A DNA stretch of 64,000 nt from CAUPWF01 sp036656795 (GCA_036656795.1 JAVXHR010000010.1:4795-68794); one strand, 5' to 3'. Positions 32,943-42,052 are shown, counted from the first letter of the stretch. Notes: a model not told the origin generated them from the sequence alone. Program-made: numbers and translations.

Positions 32943-35900
32943 CTATTTATCTAATTTATCTTCTAATAGATTCACAGATACCAATGTCGATACCCCTTTT
33001 TCTTGCATCGTAATTCCATATAATCGATCCGCTGCCGTCATCGTTCCTCTTCGGTGTGTTATAACAATAAATTGTGTATTCTTTGTTAGTTTATGTAGAT
33101 ACTGAGCAAAACGAACTACATTTGAATCATCTAATGCAGCTTCAATCTCATCTAGTAGACAGAACGGAGATGGTTTTAAGTTTTGAATGGCAAATAACAA
33201 TGCAATTGCAGTCAATGCTTTTTCTCCACCGGAAAGCTGCATCATATTTTGTAGCTTTTTCCCAGGTGGTTGTGCAATAATGCGAATACCTGCCTCTAAT
33301 AAATCTTCCTCTTCCATTAATTCAAGTGTACCTTTTCCACCACCAAACAATTCTTTGAACACATGATCAAATTCTTTTGCAATTGCATCAAACTGTTCTT
33401 TGAACTGCTTTCGCATAGCAATATCCAGTTCTTCAATAATCTGCATCAATGTTTCTTCTGCTTCTACCAAGTCATCATGTTGATCCTTTAAAAATTCATA
33501 ACGTTTAGATAGATTTTTAAACTCCTCAATGGCATTAACATTAACATCTCCAAGGCTTCTAATTTCATTCTTCAGTCGTTGTATCTGTTTCTTCATATAC
33601 ACCAAATCAGTAAGATTGCTGTCTCGTAATTCTAAAGCGTGATTATAGGTAAGTTCATACTCTTCCCACATATAATTGATTTGTTTTTCGGTAGCTTCTT
33701 CATAATCTTCTCGTTTACTGTTTAGACGAAATGCCTCTTTGTCAAGTTCCGACATATGCTTTGATAAATCTTCTCGCTTGGCAAGAAATGTTTTATGTTG
33801 TTTTTGTAGATTTTCTCGCTCTTTCACATACTTTTGAATTTCTATTTCAATCTCTTCAAATAATTCTTTAGAATTTTGGATTGTTTGTTTTAGCTCTTGA
33901 ATCTGTTGTTCCTTATCTAACATATCTTGGGAATATTCCCCTTTGTTTTGATTTAGAAGTTCCAGCTCATCCTGAAACTTCTCCATCTCTTCTTGAATAC
34001 GTGTAGTGTTTTCTAATATAAATAAATTCTTTTGTTCTAGCCCAGCATAGGACAAGTGAATCGTCTCTGAATCTTTTAATTGCATACTTTCTTCCAGTTT
34101 GGATTGTTCCATTTCTTTTTGTTGTATCTCAATCTTACCGGATAATTCTTTTTCTAAATTTTCAGAAGTCTCTAATTCTACTAGAATAGACTCTTGATTT
34201 TCCCCTATATCTATAATTTGCTGCTCTAATTCTTCCTCTTCTCTTTGGATACGTGCAATCATTTCCTTTGTTACTTCTTGTTTTTCCAAAACCTGCTCTT
34301 TATTCATCTGTGCAGTATTCTGCATAACATATACACGTTGTAATTTCTGTTTTATTTCTTCTACTTTCTCATAACAAGAAGCGCGTTCTTCTCTGGCCCG
34401 AGCGGATACTTGTTCCATTTCTTCCATCTCTTTTTTTAATTGTATCACACTTTTTTCAAATTCTTCGATTTCTCTTCGTCTGCTTAAGAGATTACTGGAA
34501 TTCTTAAATGCTCCACCAGTCATAGAACCACCGGGATTAATTAATTCACCCTCCACAGTTACTATTCTTAAAGATTGTTTATACTTCTTTGCAAGTAAAA
34601 CACCACAATTAATATTCTTTACAACAATGGTTCGACCTAATAGATGCTCTGCCAATCCGGTATATTTATGATCCACCATTACAAGGCTACTGGCAATTCC
34701 CAGCACACCTTCTTCTTTTAACACCTCTGGTTGTCTAATCCCCCCATTTGCTCGGATTGCGGTTAATGGTAAGAATGTGGCGCGTCCATATTTATTCTGC
34801 TTCAGGTATCCAATCATACGTTTTGCGGTATCCTCATTATCCGTTACAATATTCTGAATGTTTCCACCTAATGCAGTTTCTATGGCAATTTCATAATCTT
34901 TATCTACTTTTACAATATCTGCAACTACTCCAAGAAGTCCTGTTTCATGTTCTCGATTCTCCATCACTTTACGAATACTATTTCCATAACCATCATAACG
35001 TTCTGTAATATTTTTAAGAGATTCCAGACGGGATTGTTCTCGGTGAAATGCCGTCTGTCCTATTCGTAATTGCTCAGTTTGTTTGGATATCTGACCTTGT
35101 AATTGTTCAATACGAAGTTCATATTGTTCGGACTCTTGCAGATATCCTGCAATTTTTTCTGCAATCTGTTGCAATTCCTGTTCATATCGTTCCAATAATT
35201 CACCGTGTTCTACATTATCAGATTTTTTTCGTAATTGTTTTTCTTTTAATGTAACTTGACGTTCTTTAATTTGTTCTAAAATAGTATCATACCGTTGAAT
35301 GTTTGATTTTGTAGAAGAACGCACCGTTAACAATTCCATAATTTCATTCTTCTCATGTTCAATGGCATCGCTTAAAGTTGCTATCTTTGTTTGGACAACC
35401 ACCAGATTTTCGCTTGCAGTAACTTCTAATTTTGTTTTTTCATCTAATTGACTTTGAATCGTTGTTTTTTCGTCAAGTAATGATTCTTGTTGTTTTTTTC
35501 GCTCTTCTAACTCTTTGAAAATAGCTAGGGAACGTTGTTCAAAATGCTCATCGTTCATCTTCAAACTATTAATCTGTTCTTTTAAAAGTGCAATTTGGCT
35601 TTCTAATTGTTGTTTTAATAGATTTGTCTCATTTAATTGTCTCTTTGCCTGTTCAATTGACGCATCTGCACCATCCAGCTGATCTTCCACTGTCTCATAT
35701 TCCAATTTCATATTTTCATATTGCTTGGAGGCTGTTACAATCTCATCATTTGTAATCGCCAAAGTTGTATCAATCTGTTTAACTTGATCTTTTAATCGAT
35801 CAATTTCCAATAAAAACATATTAATGTCATATGTTTTTAATTGATCCTTGTTTTTCAAATATTCTTTTGCTATCTCTGATTGTTTTTCCAAGGGTCCTAT

Positions 35901-36503
35901 TTGCTTTTCTAATTCCGATAGAATATCTGTTACACGTAGCAAATTCTGTTGTTCGTCCTCTAGTTTTTTTACAGACATACTTTTACGTCTTTTGAATTTA
36001 ACAATTCCGGCTGCTTCATCAAACAACTCTCTTCGTTCCTCTGGTTTTCCACTTAATATCTTGTCAATCTGACCTTGTCCAATAATAGAATATCCTTCTT
36101 TTCCTATCCCCGTATCATAGAATAATTCATTGACATCTTTAAGGCGACAATTACTTCCATTGATTAAATATTCGCTCTCACCAGAACGATAAATCTTTCG
36201 TGCCACAGTTACTTCTTCGTATTCAATCGGCAACTGATGATCTGAATTATCTAATGTAATTGCAACAGACGCATAACTTAAGGGTTTTCGATTCTCTGTA
36301 CCCGAAAAAATAACATCTTGCATACTTCCACCACGCAATTGCTTAATTCGTTGTTCTCCAAGCACCCAGCGAACCGCATCTGCAACATTACTTTTTCCAC
36401 TTCCATTAGGGCCTACAATTCCTGTAATTCCCGTGTGAAAATCAAACACAATTTTATGTGCAAATGACTTAAATCCCTGCACCTGAATACTTTTTAAATA
36501 CAT
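32943..36503 (-). CDS. smc: Chromosome segregation protein SMC
   Basis: The core condensin ATPase that loops and segregates DNA with ScpA and ScpB. At 1186 residues it has full family length: N-terminal Walker A GPNGSGKSNVADAVRW, a coiled coil (about 165-500) and a hinge domain (about 515-660, GLLGVVADIV and TGGAFKNSSN). A returning coiled coil leads to a C-terminal head with signature LSGGEKALTAIALLFAI and Walker B CLLDEIEAALDD. It starts seven bases after the rnc stop. No frameshift or truncation is seen. Confidence 0.98.
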   Translation of the reverse strand: MYLKSIQVQGFKSFAHKIVFDFHTGITGIVGPNGSGKSNVADAVRWVLGEQRIKQLRGGSMQDVIFSGTENRKPLSYASVAITLDNSDHQLPIEYEEVTVARKIYRSGESEYLINGSNCRLKDVNELFYDTGIGKEGYSIIGQGQIDKILSGKPEERRELFDEAAGIVKFKRRKSMSVKKLEDEQQNLLRVTDILSELEKQIGPLEKQSEIAKEYLKNKDQLKTYDINMFLLEIDRLKDQVKQIDTTLAITNDEIVTASKQYENMKLEYETVEDQLDGADASIEQAKRQLNETNLLKQQLESQIALLKEQINSLKMNDEHFEQRSLAIFKELEERKKQQESLLDEKTTIQSQLDEKTKLEVTASENLVVVQTKIATLSDAIEHEKNEIMELLTVRSSTKSNIQRYDTILEQIKERQVTLKEKQLRKKSDNVEHGELLERYEQELQQIAEKIAGYLQESEQYELRIEQLQGQISKQTEQLRIGQTAFHREQSRLESLKNITERYDGYGNSIRKVMENREHETGLLGVVADIVKVDKDYEIAIETALGGNIQNIVTDNEDTAKRMIGYLKQNKYGRATFLPLTAIRANGGIRQPEVLKEEGVLGIASSLVMVDHKYTGLAEHLLGRTIVVKNINCGVLLAKKYKQSLRIVTVEGELINPGGSMTGGAFKNSSNLLSRRREIEEFEKSVIQLKKEMEEMEQVSARAREERASCYEKVEEIKQKLQRVYVMQNTAQMNKEQVLEKQEVTKEMIARIQREEEELEQQIIDIGENQESILVELETSENLEKELSGKIEIQQKEMEQSKLEESMQLKDSETIHLSYAGLEQKNLFILENTTRIQEEMEKFQDELELLNQNKGEYSQDMLDKEQQIQELKQTIQNSKELFEEIEIEIQKYVKERENLQKQHKTFLAKREDLSKHMSELDKEAFRLNSKREDYEEATEKQINYMWEEYELTYNHALELRDSNLTDLVYMKKQIQRLKNEIRSLGDVNVNAIEEFKNLSKRYEFLKDQHDDLVEAEETLMQIIEELDIAMRKQFKEQFDAIAKEFDHVFKELFGGGKGTLELMEEEDLLEAGIRIIAQPPGKKLQNMMQLSGGEKALTAIALLFAIQNLKPSPFCLLDEIEAALDDSNVVRFAQYLHKLTKNTQFIVITHRRGTMTAADRLYGITMQEKGVSTLVSVNLLEDKLDK

Positions 36504-36510
36504 AGTATAC

Positions 36511-37206
36511 CTACCTTAATTCTTTTTTGTGTAGTTCCAAAATTGCTTGATAAGCTGCTTGTTGTTCTGCTGCTTTTTTTGTTCGTCCCGATCCTATGCC
36601 ATACACTTTATTTGCTACTAATACCTCTACACAAAAAGTCTTATTATGATCTGGACCTTCCTCACTTAGCATATGGTAAGTTACTGAGTCATTAAAGTGT
36701 CCCTGTACTAACTCCTGCAGGATAGTCTTGCTATCAAAAAAGAGTTTTTTGTTTTCCAAATCATTTAATATGAATTTATGAATAAACTCTTTTGCACTAG
36801 CAAAACCACCGTCTAGATATATGGCACCAATCAATGCCTCCAATGCATCAGAAGTAATGGATTCCCGTTGTCTCCCACCTGTAACCTCTTCTCCTCGCCC
36901 TAATAACAGAAATTCTCCTAATTGAAGTTCCCGTGCACAAAATGCTAATGTAGGTTCACACACCATACTTGCACGTAATCTGGTTAATTCTCCCTCTGGC
37001 ATCTTTGTATCATGAAAGAACAAGAATTCACTGGACACTAATTCAAGTACTGCATCACCTAGAAATTCTAATCTTTCATTACTCTCTTCCTTTGCCAGAT
37101 GTCGTTCATTAGCATACGAGCTGTGTTTCATGGCATGACACAGGTGCGCCTTATCTTGAAATATATATCCAATCTTTTCTTCTAATCTATCCAATTCCCG
37201 CTTCAT
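36511..37206 (-). CDS. rnc: Ribonuclease III
   Basis: A double-strand RNA endonuclease for rRNA processing and antisense decay. The 231-residue protein has the catalytic signature ERLEFLGDAVLELV (near residues 40-53), a second acidic site in SDALEALIGAIYLDGG, and a C-terminal double-stranded-RNA-binding domain (EVLVANKVYGIGSGRTKKAAEQQAA region). The start at 37206 has GGAG eight bases upstream; the next in-frame ATG (37218) overlaps that site. An intrinsic terminator lies between acpP and this gene, so rnc-smc-ftsY depends on read-through or an unrecognised promoter. Confidence 0.96.
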   Translation of the reverse strand: MKRELDRLEEKIGYIFQDKAHLCHAMKHSSYANERHLAKEESNERLEFLGDAVLELVSSEFLFFHDTKMPEGELTRLRASMVCEPTLAFCARELQLGEFLLLGRGEEVTGGRQRESITSDALEALIGAIYLDGGFASAKEFIHKFILNDLENKKLFFDSKTILQELVQGHFNDSVTYHMLSEEGPDHNKTFCVEVLVANKVYGIGSGRTKKAAEQQAAYQAILELHKKELR

Positions 37207-37230
37207 ATTTATCTCCATTTTGTGAAAATG

Positions 37231-37253
37231 AAAAAGCCCCTATCGGGCTTTTT
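37231..37253 (-). terminator. Intrinsic terminator between acpP and rnc
   Basis: AAAAAGCCC / GGGCTTTTT stem with a 5-base loop, followed by T-rich sequence, lies 11 bases after the acpP stop and ends 25 bases before the rnc start. It should reduce, perhaps not abolish, transcription from the plsX-acpP unit into rnc-smc-ftsY. Confidence 0.85.
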
Positions 37254-37263
37254 CCATAGTCTC

Positions 37264-37494
37264 CTAGTGTGTTGCTTCTTTAATTTGCTCTACTGCATCT
37301 GTTACAAATACAATTTTTTCAGCTGCTTCATTATTGATTTCGATATCAAAGGTTTCTTCAATCCCCATAATAATCTGAAACACATCTAACGAATCCGCTC
37401 CCAAATCATCTATAAAGGATGACTCCATTGTAATTTCTTCTGCCTCCAAATTTAATACATCTGCTATAATATCTCTTAATTTTTCAAATTCCAT
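37264..37494 (-). CDS. acpP: Acyl carrier protein
   Basis: A 76-residue acidic helical carrier of fatty acyl groups. The phosphopantetheine site is Ser35 in LGADSLDVFQ. The start at 37494 has GGAGG eight bases upstream; a longer frame uses a TTG inside that site. It lies 40 bases downstream of plsX, whose enzyme uses acyl-ACP as substrate. The usual fab genes do not follow it here. A terminator separates it from rnc. Confidence 0.96.
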   Translation of the reverse strand: MEFEKLRDIIADVLNLEAEEITMESSFIDDLGADSLDVFQIIMGIEETFDIEINNEAAEKIVFVTDAVEQIKEATH

Positions 37495-37534
37495 CTTTTT
37501 TTCCTCCAATTACAAATATTTTCAAATTTTATGG

Positions 37535-38554
37535 CTACAAATCTTCTGAAGTGGACATAATACATGCTTTAATCTTATCATTAATATGCTGTTCTTCAAA
37601 TGTAATACATTGTATCAATGAATTACATATCTCTTTTGCTGATGCACTTCCATGTGTTTTTACTACTAATCCATTTAATCCAAGCAATGGTGCTCCACCA
37701 TACTCACTGGCATCAAATTCCTTAAGTGTTGACTTTAGTGCAGGTTTTACTAACAATGCTCCTATCTTACTTCGAAAAGTCGACATCATCCCTCCCTTAA
37801 TTTTTTTAATTAAGACCGCACCGATTCCTTCATATAGTTTCAATATCACATTACCTACAAACGCTTCACATACAATAACATCTGCTCCACCATGAGGAAT
37901 TTCTCTTGCCTCAATGCTTCCGATAAAATTAATATCTGTACAATCTTTTAATAGTGGAAATGTCTCTTTTACTAATGCATTTCCTTTTTCTTCTTCTGCA
38001 CCAATGTTTACAATCCCAACTCTTGGGTTCTTAATTCCAACTACGTGTTCCATATAGATAGAACCCATCTTTGCAAATTGTACCAAATGTGAAGGTCTTG
38101 CATCTACATTGGCTCCACAATCTACCAAAAGTGCTACCCCGTGTTCTGTTGGAACTAATGGTGCCAGTGGTGGGCGTTCTACTCCTTTGATACGTCCTAC
38201 AAGTACCTGTCCACCAACCAATACAGCACCGGAGCTTCCTGCAGATACAAACGCATCTACTTCTCCTTTTTTCACCATATTCATAGCAACTACAATAGAA
38301 GAATTTTTTTTCTTTCGAATTGACATAACTGGGGACTCCGCAGTTTCAATGACTTCTGTTGCATTCACAATTTCTATCTGTGCTTTGTTATAAGAACGTT
38401 TATTAAGTTCTGTCTGTATTAAAGCCTCTTGTCCCACTAAATATACTTTTATATGATTGTTCTGATTCGTAGCATCTATCGCCCCTTGTACCATCTCTAC
38501 CGGAGCATAATCTCCTCCCATAGCATCTAAGGCTACTTTTGTAATCTTTGCCAT
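37535..38554 (-). CDS. plsX: Phosphate acyltransferase PlsX
   Basis: PlsX converts acyl-ACP and phosphate to acyl-phosphate, the donor for PlsY in the first step of phospholipid synthesis, and works at the inner membrane face. The 339-residue protein starts KVALDAMGGDYAPVEMVQGA and contains IRKKKNSSIVVAMNMVKKGE and VSAGSSGAVL, all family features. It has its own promoter (38584-38612) downstream of the rpmF terminator and an AGGAGGG ribosome site. The order yceD-rpmF-plsX-acpP is widely conserved; fapR and fab genes are missing here. Confidence 0.96.
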   Translation of the reverse strand: MAKITKVALDAMGGDYAPVEMVQGAIDATNQNNHIKVYLVGQEALIQTELNKRSYNKAQIEIVNATEVIETAESPVMSIRKKKNSSIVVAMNMVKKGEVDAFVSAGSSGAVLVGGQVLVGRIKGVERPPLAPLVPTEHGVALLVDCGANVDARPSHLVQFAKMGSIYMEHVVGIKNPRVGIVNIGAEEEKGNALVKETFPLLKDCTDINFIGSIEAREIPHGGADVIVCEAFVGNVILKLYEGIGAVLIKKIKGGMMSTFRSKIGALLVKPALKSTLKEFDASEYGGAPLLGLNGLVVKTHGSASAKEICNSLIQCITFEEQHINDKIKACIMSTSEDL

Positions 38555-38583
38555 TTGTTTCCCTCCTAGTGTTGCTAATGCTC

Positions 38584-38612
38584 ATTCTACTAGAATTTCC
38601 TACAAAAATCAA
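38584..38612 (-). promoter_or_regulatory. Sigma-A promoter of plsX
   Basis: Minus-strand TTGATT (38607-38612) and TAGAAT (38584-38589) with 17-base spacing, about 30 bases before the plsX ATG and downstream of the rpmF terminator. No FapR-type TTAGTACC operator is visible. Confidence 0.6.
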
Positions 38613-38651
38613 TACTTTTAAATGTATTAAAAAGAGTTTCCTACAAAGTAA

Positions 38652-38688
38652 AAAAAGCACGGAAACAAAAATTGTTTCCGTGCTTTTT
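38652..38688 (-). terminator. Strong terminator after rpmF
   Basis: A perfect 17-bp stem (38652-38668 with 38672-38688) and a 3-base loop start 9 bases after the rpmF stop. The stem ends in AAAAA/TTTTT so it could work on both strands. It ends the yceD-rpmF transcript. Confidence 0.92.
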
Positions 38689-38697
38689 AGACTAAAT

Positions 38698-38877
38698 CTA
38701 GTCAACACTGATAATTTCTTTTTTATTGTATGAGCCACAAGCTTTACATACTCTATGAGGCATCATTAGTTCTCCACACTTGCTACATTTAACTAAGTTT
38801 GGAGCGCTCATCTTCCAGTTAGCTCTTCTTTTATCTCTTCTAGCTTTTGAAGATTTATTTTTTGGACAAATTGACAT
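38698..38877 (-). CDS. rpmF: 50S ribosomal protein L32
   Basis: A 59-residue basic zinc-ribbon ribosomal protein, found by reading the minus strand directly. It starts MSICPKNKSSKARRDKRRAN, the typical L32 N-terminus. It has two zinc-binding cysteine pairs, CSKCG and CKACG, so it is the zinc-containing (C+) form. AAGGAGG lies 9 bases before the ATG. It follows yceD by 3 bases, the nearly universal yceD-rpmF pair, and is closed by a strong terminator. Confidence 0.97.
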   Translation of the reverse strand: MSICPKNKSSKARRDKRRANWKMSAPNLVKCSKCGELMMPHRVCKACGSYNKKEIISVD

Positions 38878-38880
38878 CTG

Positions 38881-39408
38881 TTACACCTCCTTAAAATTCT
38901 TAAACACATCACGGACAACTGACATTCTAGGGTCAAGATCTGTAACTTCACAGTTACAAACTCCCTCATTAAGGTTTTGACCACAAACAGAGCAAATCCC
39001 TTTGCAGTCTTCACTGCATAGAACTTTCATCGGCCATCCTATCAAAATCTCATTATAGAATAACTTGTCTACATCAAGATGATATCCGTCAATATAATTC
39101 ATTTCATCTAATTCATCTATCCGTTCTTCTTTTGATATATCCAAATCAATATTCTTTGAAAATCGCATCTCAAACTTATATGTTACGTCTGATAAGCAAC
39201 GTGCACAAGGTATTGCAATTATTAAATTCATATTCCCATTAATAAGAAGTTCTTTGTCTTTTACATGTTCAATTACCATGTGTCCAACATCTTTTTTTAC
39301 AATAGGAAACGTACCTAATTCTGAACAAAACTCATTCATCTCAAGAGAAATATCTTTTTCAATTGTCTTATGTTGTTCGGATAAAACGTCTGATAGGTTT
39401 ATCAACAT
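38881..39408 (-). CDS. yceD: DUF177 family protein YceD (23S rRNA accumulation)
   Basis: A 175-residue member of the DUF177/YceD family, whose E. coli and plant relatives are needed for normal 23S rRNA accumulation. Cysteine pairs typical of the family are visible as CARCLSDV (about residue 95) and CSEDCKGICSVCGQNL (about 145), so it may bind zinc. It directly precedes rpmF. Its own sigma-A promoter lies at 39437-39464. Confidence 0.92.
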   Translation of the reverse strand: MLINLSDVLSEQHKTIEKDISLEMNEFCSELGTFPIVKKDVGHMVIEHVKDKELLINGNMNLIIAIPCARCLSDVTYKFEMRFSKNIDLDISKEERIDELDEMNYIDGYHLDVDKLFYNEILIGWPMKVLCSEDCKGICSVCGQNLNEGVCNCEVTDLDPRMSVVRDVFKNFKEV

Positions 39409-39436
39409 ACTTGCTACTCCTATTCATACCTAAATT

Positions 39437-39464
39437 ATTATATCATGTGAAAATAATTTGTCAA
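39437..39464 (-). promoter_or_regulatory. Sigma-A promoter of yceD-rpmF
   Basis: A perfect TTGACA (39459-39464) and perfect TATAAT (39437-39442) spaced by 16 bases stand 29 bases before the yceD ATG. This is one of the strongest promoters in the window, fitting a ribosomal protein operon. Confidence 0.85.
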
Positions 39465-39500
39465 CCATTTTCCACAAAATATTCATTCGAGGTTTCAACA

Positions 39501-40685
39501 CTATATAAGTGCTACTGTTTCTCTTGCAATTGCTAATTCTTCATTGGTTGGTATTACCATAACCGTAACTTTAGAATCCGGTGTGGAAATAATGATTTCC
39601 TCTCCACGCTTTTTATTAGCCTCAATATTAATTGCAATTCCCAGATATCCAAGATATTCGCAAATATCTTTTCTCATATCGCAGTCATTTTCTCCAATTC
39701 CGGCTGTAAATACAATAGTATCAACTCCATTCATAGCCGCAACATAACTGCCTACATATTTTGCCACACGATATGCGAATACTTTTAATGCAAGTGCTGC
39801 TTCTTTATTTCCTGATTCTGCTCCGGATGCCAAATCTCTAAAATCACTTGATAAATTATCAGAAAGACCAAATACTCCCGATTTTTTATTCAACACATTC
39901 ATAAGACCATCGATATCTAAATTCTCTTTTTTAGAGATGAACTCTAGGATAGCTGGATCAATATCTCCAGAACGTGTTCCCATTACAAGACCCTCTAATG
40001 GTGTAAGCCCCATAGAAGTATCTACCGATTCTCCATGATTCACAGCGCAGATACTTGCGCCATTACCAAGATGGCATACAATGGTTTTCATATCAGTTTT
40101 TTTAAGAATTTCTGCTGCTCTCTTTGATACAAAACTATGGCTTGTTCCATGAAATCCGTAACGTCTCACTTTATATTTTCTGTAATACTCATATGGCAGT
40201 CCATACATATATGCCTGTTCAGGCATTGTCTGATGGAATGCAGTATCAAATACAGCAACCATTGGTGTACCAGGCATTAGGGTTTGACATGCATTAATTC
40301 CGATTAAATTGGCCGGGTTATGAAGTGGTGCAAGTTCATTACATTCTTCAATTGCTTCCATTACTTCTTCTGTAATGACTGTTGAAGATGCAAACTTTTC
40401 CCCACCATGTACAACACGATGTCCTACAGCACCAATTTCATCTAAACTTTTTACAACTCCTGTTGTTGCATCTGTCAAAGCATCAATTACAAATTGAATC
40501 GCTTCTGTATGTGTTGGCATCTTCTTATCAACAGTTGTCTTTTGACCACCTTCTGGTTGATAAGTTAATTTCCCATCAATTCCAATTCTTTCACAAAGCC
40601 CCTTTGCTAATACATTTTCTGAATCCGAATTGATTAGTTGGAATTTCAAAGATGAACTTCCACAATTGATTACTAAAACATTCAT
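39501..40685 (-). CDS. ackA: Acetate kinase
   Basis: AckA transfers phosphate from acetyl-phosphate to ADP, the ATP-yielding last step of acetate fermentation. The 394-residue protein starts VLVINCGSSSLKFQL and contains HRVVHGGEKF, YGFHGTSHSFV and GLTPLEGLVMGTRSGDIDP, all conserved. AAGGAG lies eight bases before the ATG. Pta is encoded upstream, but the 285-base gap holds 2.3 copies of a 100-bp repeat, so co-transcription is uncertain. Confidence 0.98.
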   Translation of the reverse strand: MNVLVINCGSSSLKFQLINSDSENVLAKGLCERIGIDGKLTYQPEGGQKTTVDKKMPTHTEAIQFVIDALTDATTGVVKSLDEIGAVGHRVVHGGEKFASSTVITEEVMEAIEECNELAPLHNPANLIGINACQTLMPGTPMVAVFDTAFHQTMPEQAYMYGLPYEYYRKYKVRRYGFHGTSHSFVSKRAAEILKKTDMKTIVCHLGNGASICAVNHGESVDTSMGLTPLEGLVMGTRSGDIDPAILEFISKKENLDIDGLMNVLNKKSGVFGLSDNLSSDFRDLASGAESGNKEAALALKVFAYRVAKYVGSYVAAMNGVDTIVFTAGIGENDCDMRKDICEYLGYLGIAINIEANKKRGEEIIISTPDSKVTVMVIPTNEELAIARETVALI

Positions 40686-40729
40686 GTTCTTTTCTCCTTT
40701 TAATTGATCATAATTTTTTAAAATTTGTT

Positions 40730-40960
40730 ACTAAATTCGTACGGCGCTTCGCTTGTACTCTCTCCCTTTGGGAAGTTCGATTTACTAGGCTCGATAGAAC
40801 CTCGCCAAGTTCCCTCGAACAAACTTCGTACTAAATTCGTACGGCGCTTCGCTTGTACTCTCTCCCTTTGGGAAGTTCGATTTACTAGGCTCGATAGAAC
40901 CTCGCCAAGTTCCCTCGAACAAACTTCGTACTAAATTCGTACGGCGCTTCGCTTGTACTC
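40730..40960. repeat. 100-bp tandem repeat (2.3 copies) between pta and ackA
   Basis: Two full units (40730-40829 and 40830-40929) and a 31-base third (40930-40960) repeat with an exact 100-base period and no difference I can see. Each unit begins ACTAAATTCGTACGGCGC and is visibly richer in G and C than the flanking AT-rich spacer. It contains short inverted repeats: GCG-CTT-CGC flanked by GTAC on both sides, CCC-TTT-GGG, and TCGA-containing arms, so each unit can fold as several small hairpins. Short frames run through it, but none has a ribosome site. It is not a CRISPR (no variable spacers). It may be a mobile intergenic repeat or an RNA leader element of ackA. Confidence 0.95.
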
Positions 40961-40970
40961 ATTAAGTACT

Positions 40971-41963
40971 CTAGTTTTGTGCCTGTACAGCGGTAATTGC
41001 CACAACTCCTTCAATATCAGTAGCACTGCAACCACGTGATAGATCGTTAACCGGTGCGGCTATTCCTTGGGTTAATGGTCCGTATGCTTCTGCTTTTGCA
41101 AGTCTTTGAACCAATTTGTACCCAATGTTTCCTGCATCAAGATCCGGGAAGATCAAGACATTAGCATGTCCTGCTACGGAACTTCCGGGTGCTTTTGATT
41201 CTCCTATTTCCGGAACAATTGCAGCGTCTAACTGTAATTCTCCATCTAGCTCCACTTCCGGATGTTGTTCTTTTGCAATACGTGTTGCCTCTACTACTTT
41301 ATCAACATCTGCATGTTTTGCACTTCCTTTGGAGGAATGTGACAGCATTGCAACTTTTGCTTTTTTACCTGTTAATAATTCAAATGATTCTGCGGAAGAA
41401 ACGGCAATTGCAGCAAGTTTTTCTGGATCTGGATTCTGTTCCAATCCTGAATCTCCAAAGACAAATGTTCCTTGTTCACCCATTTCACAGTCCGGTACAA
41501 CCATAACAAAAAATGCAGATACTAATTTGGTGCCTGGCTTTGTTTTTAAAATCTGGAGACATGGTCTCAATGTATCTGCTGTTGAGTGACATGCCCCTGA
41601 TACCATCCCGTCGGCATCTTTCATCTTAACCATCATAACACCATAATATAGATAATTCGTCAGTAAAAGTTTTCTTGCCTGTTCTTCTGTCATTCCTTTT
41701 GCCTGTCGAAGTTCTACTAACTTCGTAATATAACTCTCTGTCTTATCACATGTTGCCGGATCCACAATTGTAGCTCCCAAAAGATTATAATTGGCACCAT
41801 TTTTGGCAACCTCTTCTTTACTTCCAATTAAAATCAAGTTAGCTGTTCCTGCTTTTAAAACTGCCTCCGCTGCTTCATAAGTTCTTTGGTCTTCTGTTTC
41901 CGGAAGAACAATTGTTTTTAGATCTGACTTTGCTTTTGCTTTTATTTCATCTATAAATCCCAT
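40971..41963 (-). CDS. pta: Phosphate acetyltransferase
   Basis: Pta converts acetyl-CoA and phosphate to acetyl-phosphate, the partner step of AckA. The 330-residue protein is the short class without the N-terminal regulatory domains of enterobacterial Pta. Conserved parts are IVLPETEDQRTYEAA, LLTNYLYYGVMMVK, DGMVSGACHSTADTLRP and a C-terminal NDLSRGCSATDIEGV. The start at 41963 has AAAGGGG ten bases upstream and aligns with the family; the longer frame begins upstream of the promoter. A sigma-A promoter at 42001-42029 faces back to back with that of tmcAL. Confidence 0.97.
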   Translation of the reverse strand: MGFIDEIKAKAKSDLKTIVLPETEDQRTYEAAEAVLKAGTANLILIGSKEEVAKNGANYNLLGATIVDPATCDKTESYITKLVELRQAKGMTEEQARKLLLTNYLYYGVMMVKMKDADGMVSGACHSTADTLRPCLQILKTKPGTKLVSAFFVMVVPDCEMGEQGTFVFGDSGLEQNPDPEKLAAIAVSSAESFELLTGKKAKVAMLSHSSKGSAKHADVDKVVEATRIAKEQHPEVELDGELQLDAAIVPEIGESKAPGSSVAGHANVLIFPDLDAGNIGYKLVQRLAKAEAYGPLTQGIAAPVNDLSRGCSATDIEGVVAITAVQAQN

Positions 41964-42000
41964 TCTGTAATACCCCTTTCCATTTTTTCTCACTATTTTA

Positions 42001-42029
42001 ATTATACTCCAAAGTGGTGCTGGATTCAA
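42001..42029 (-). promoter_or_regulatory. Sigma-A promoter of pta
   Basis: Minus-strand TTGAAT (42024-42029) and a perfect TATAAT (42001-42006) spaced by 17 bases, 37 bases before the pta ATG. Confidence 0.75.
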
Positions 42030-42052
42030 GAGCCAATTCGTCCTTTGCTCCG

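Noticed and set aside
38403..38738. 111-codon minus-strand frame spanning the plsX start and the rpmF terminator
   Set aside because: It runs through a strong terminator and overlaps both plsX and rpmF in another frame.
40725..40934. 69-codon plus-strand open frame running through the 100-bp repeat
   Set aside because: It is open mainly because the repeat period and sequence avoid stops in this frame. It has no ribosome-binding site, and its protein is just a repeat-derived, low-information sequence.
40730..40960. CRISPR array
   Set aside because: The units are identical over their full 100 bases with no unique spacers, only 2.3 copies, and no cas genes are near.
41116..41589. 157-codon plus-strand frame antisense to pta
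   Set aside because: Fully contained in pta on the opposite strand, with shadow-like composition and no translation signals.
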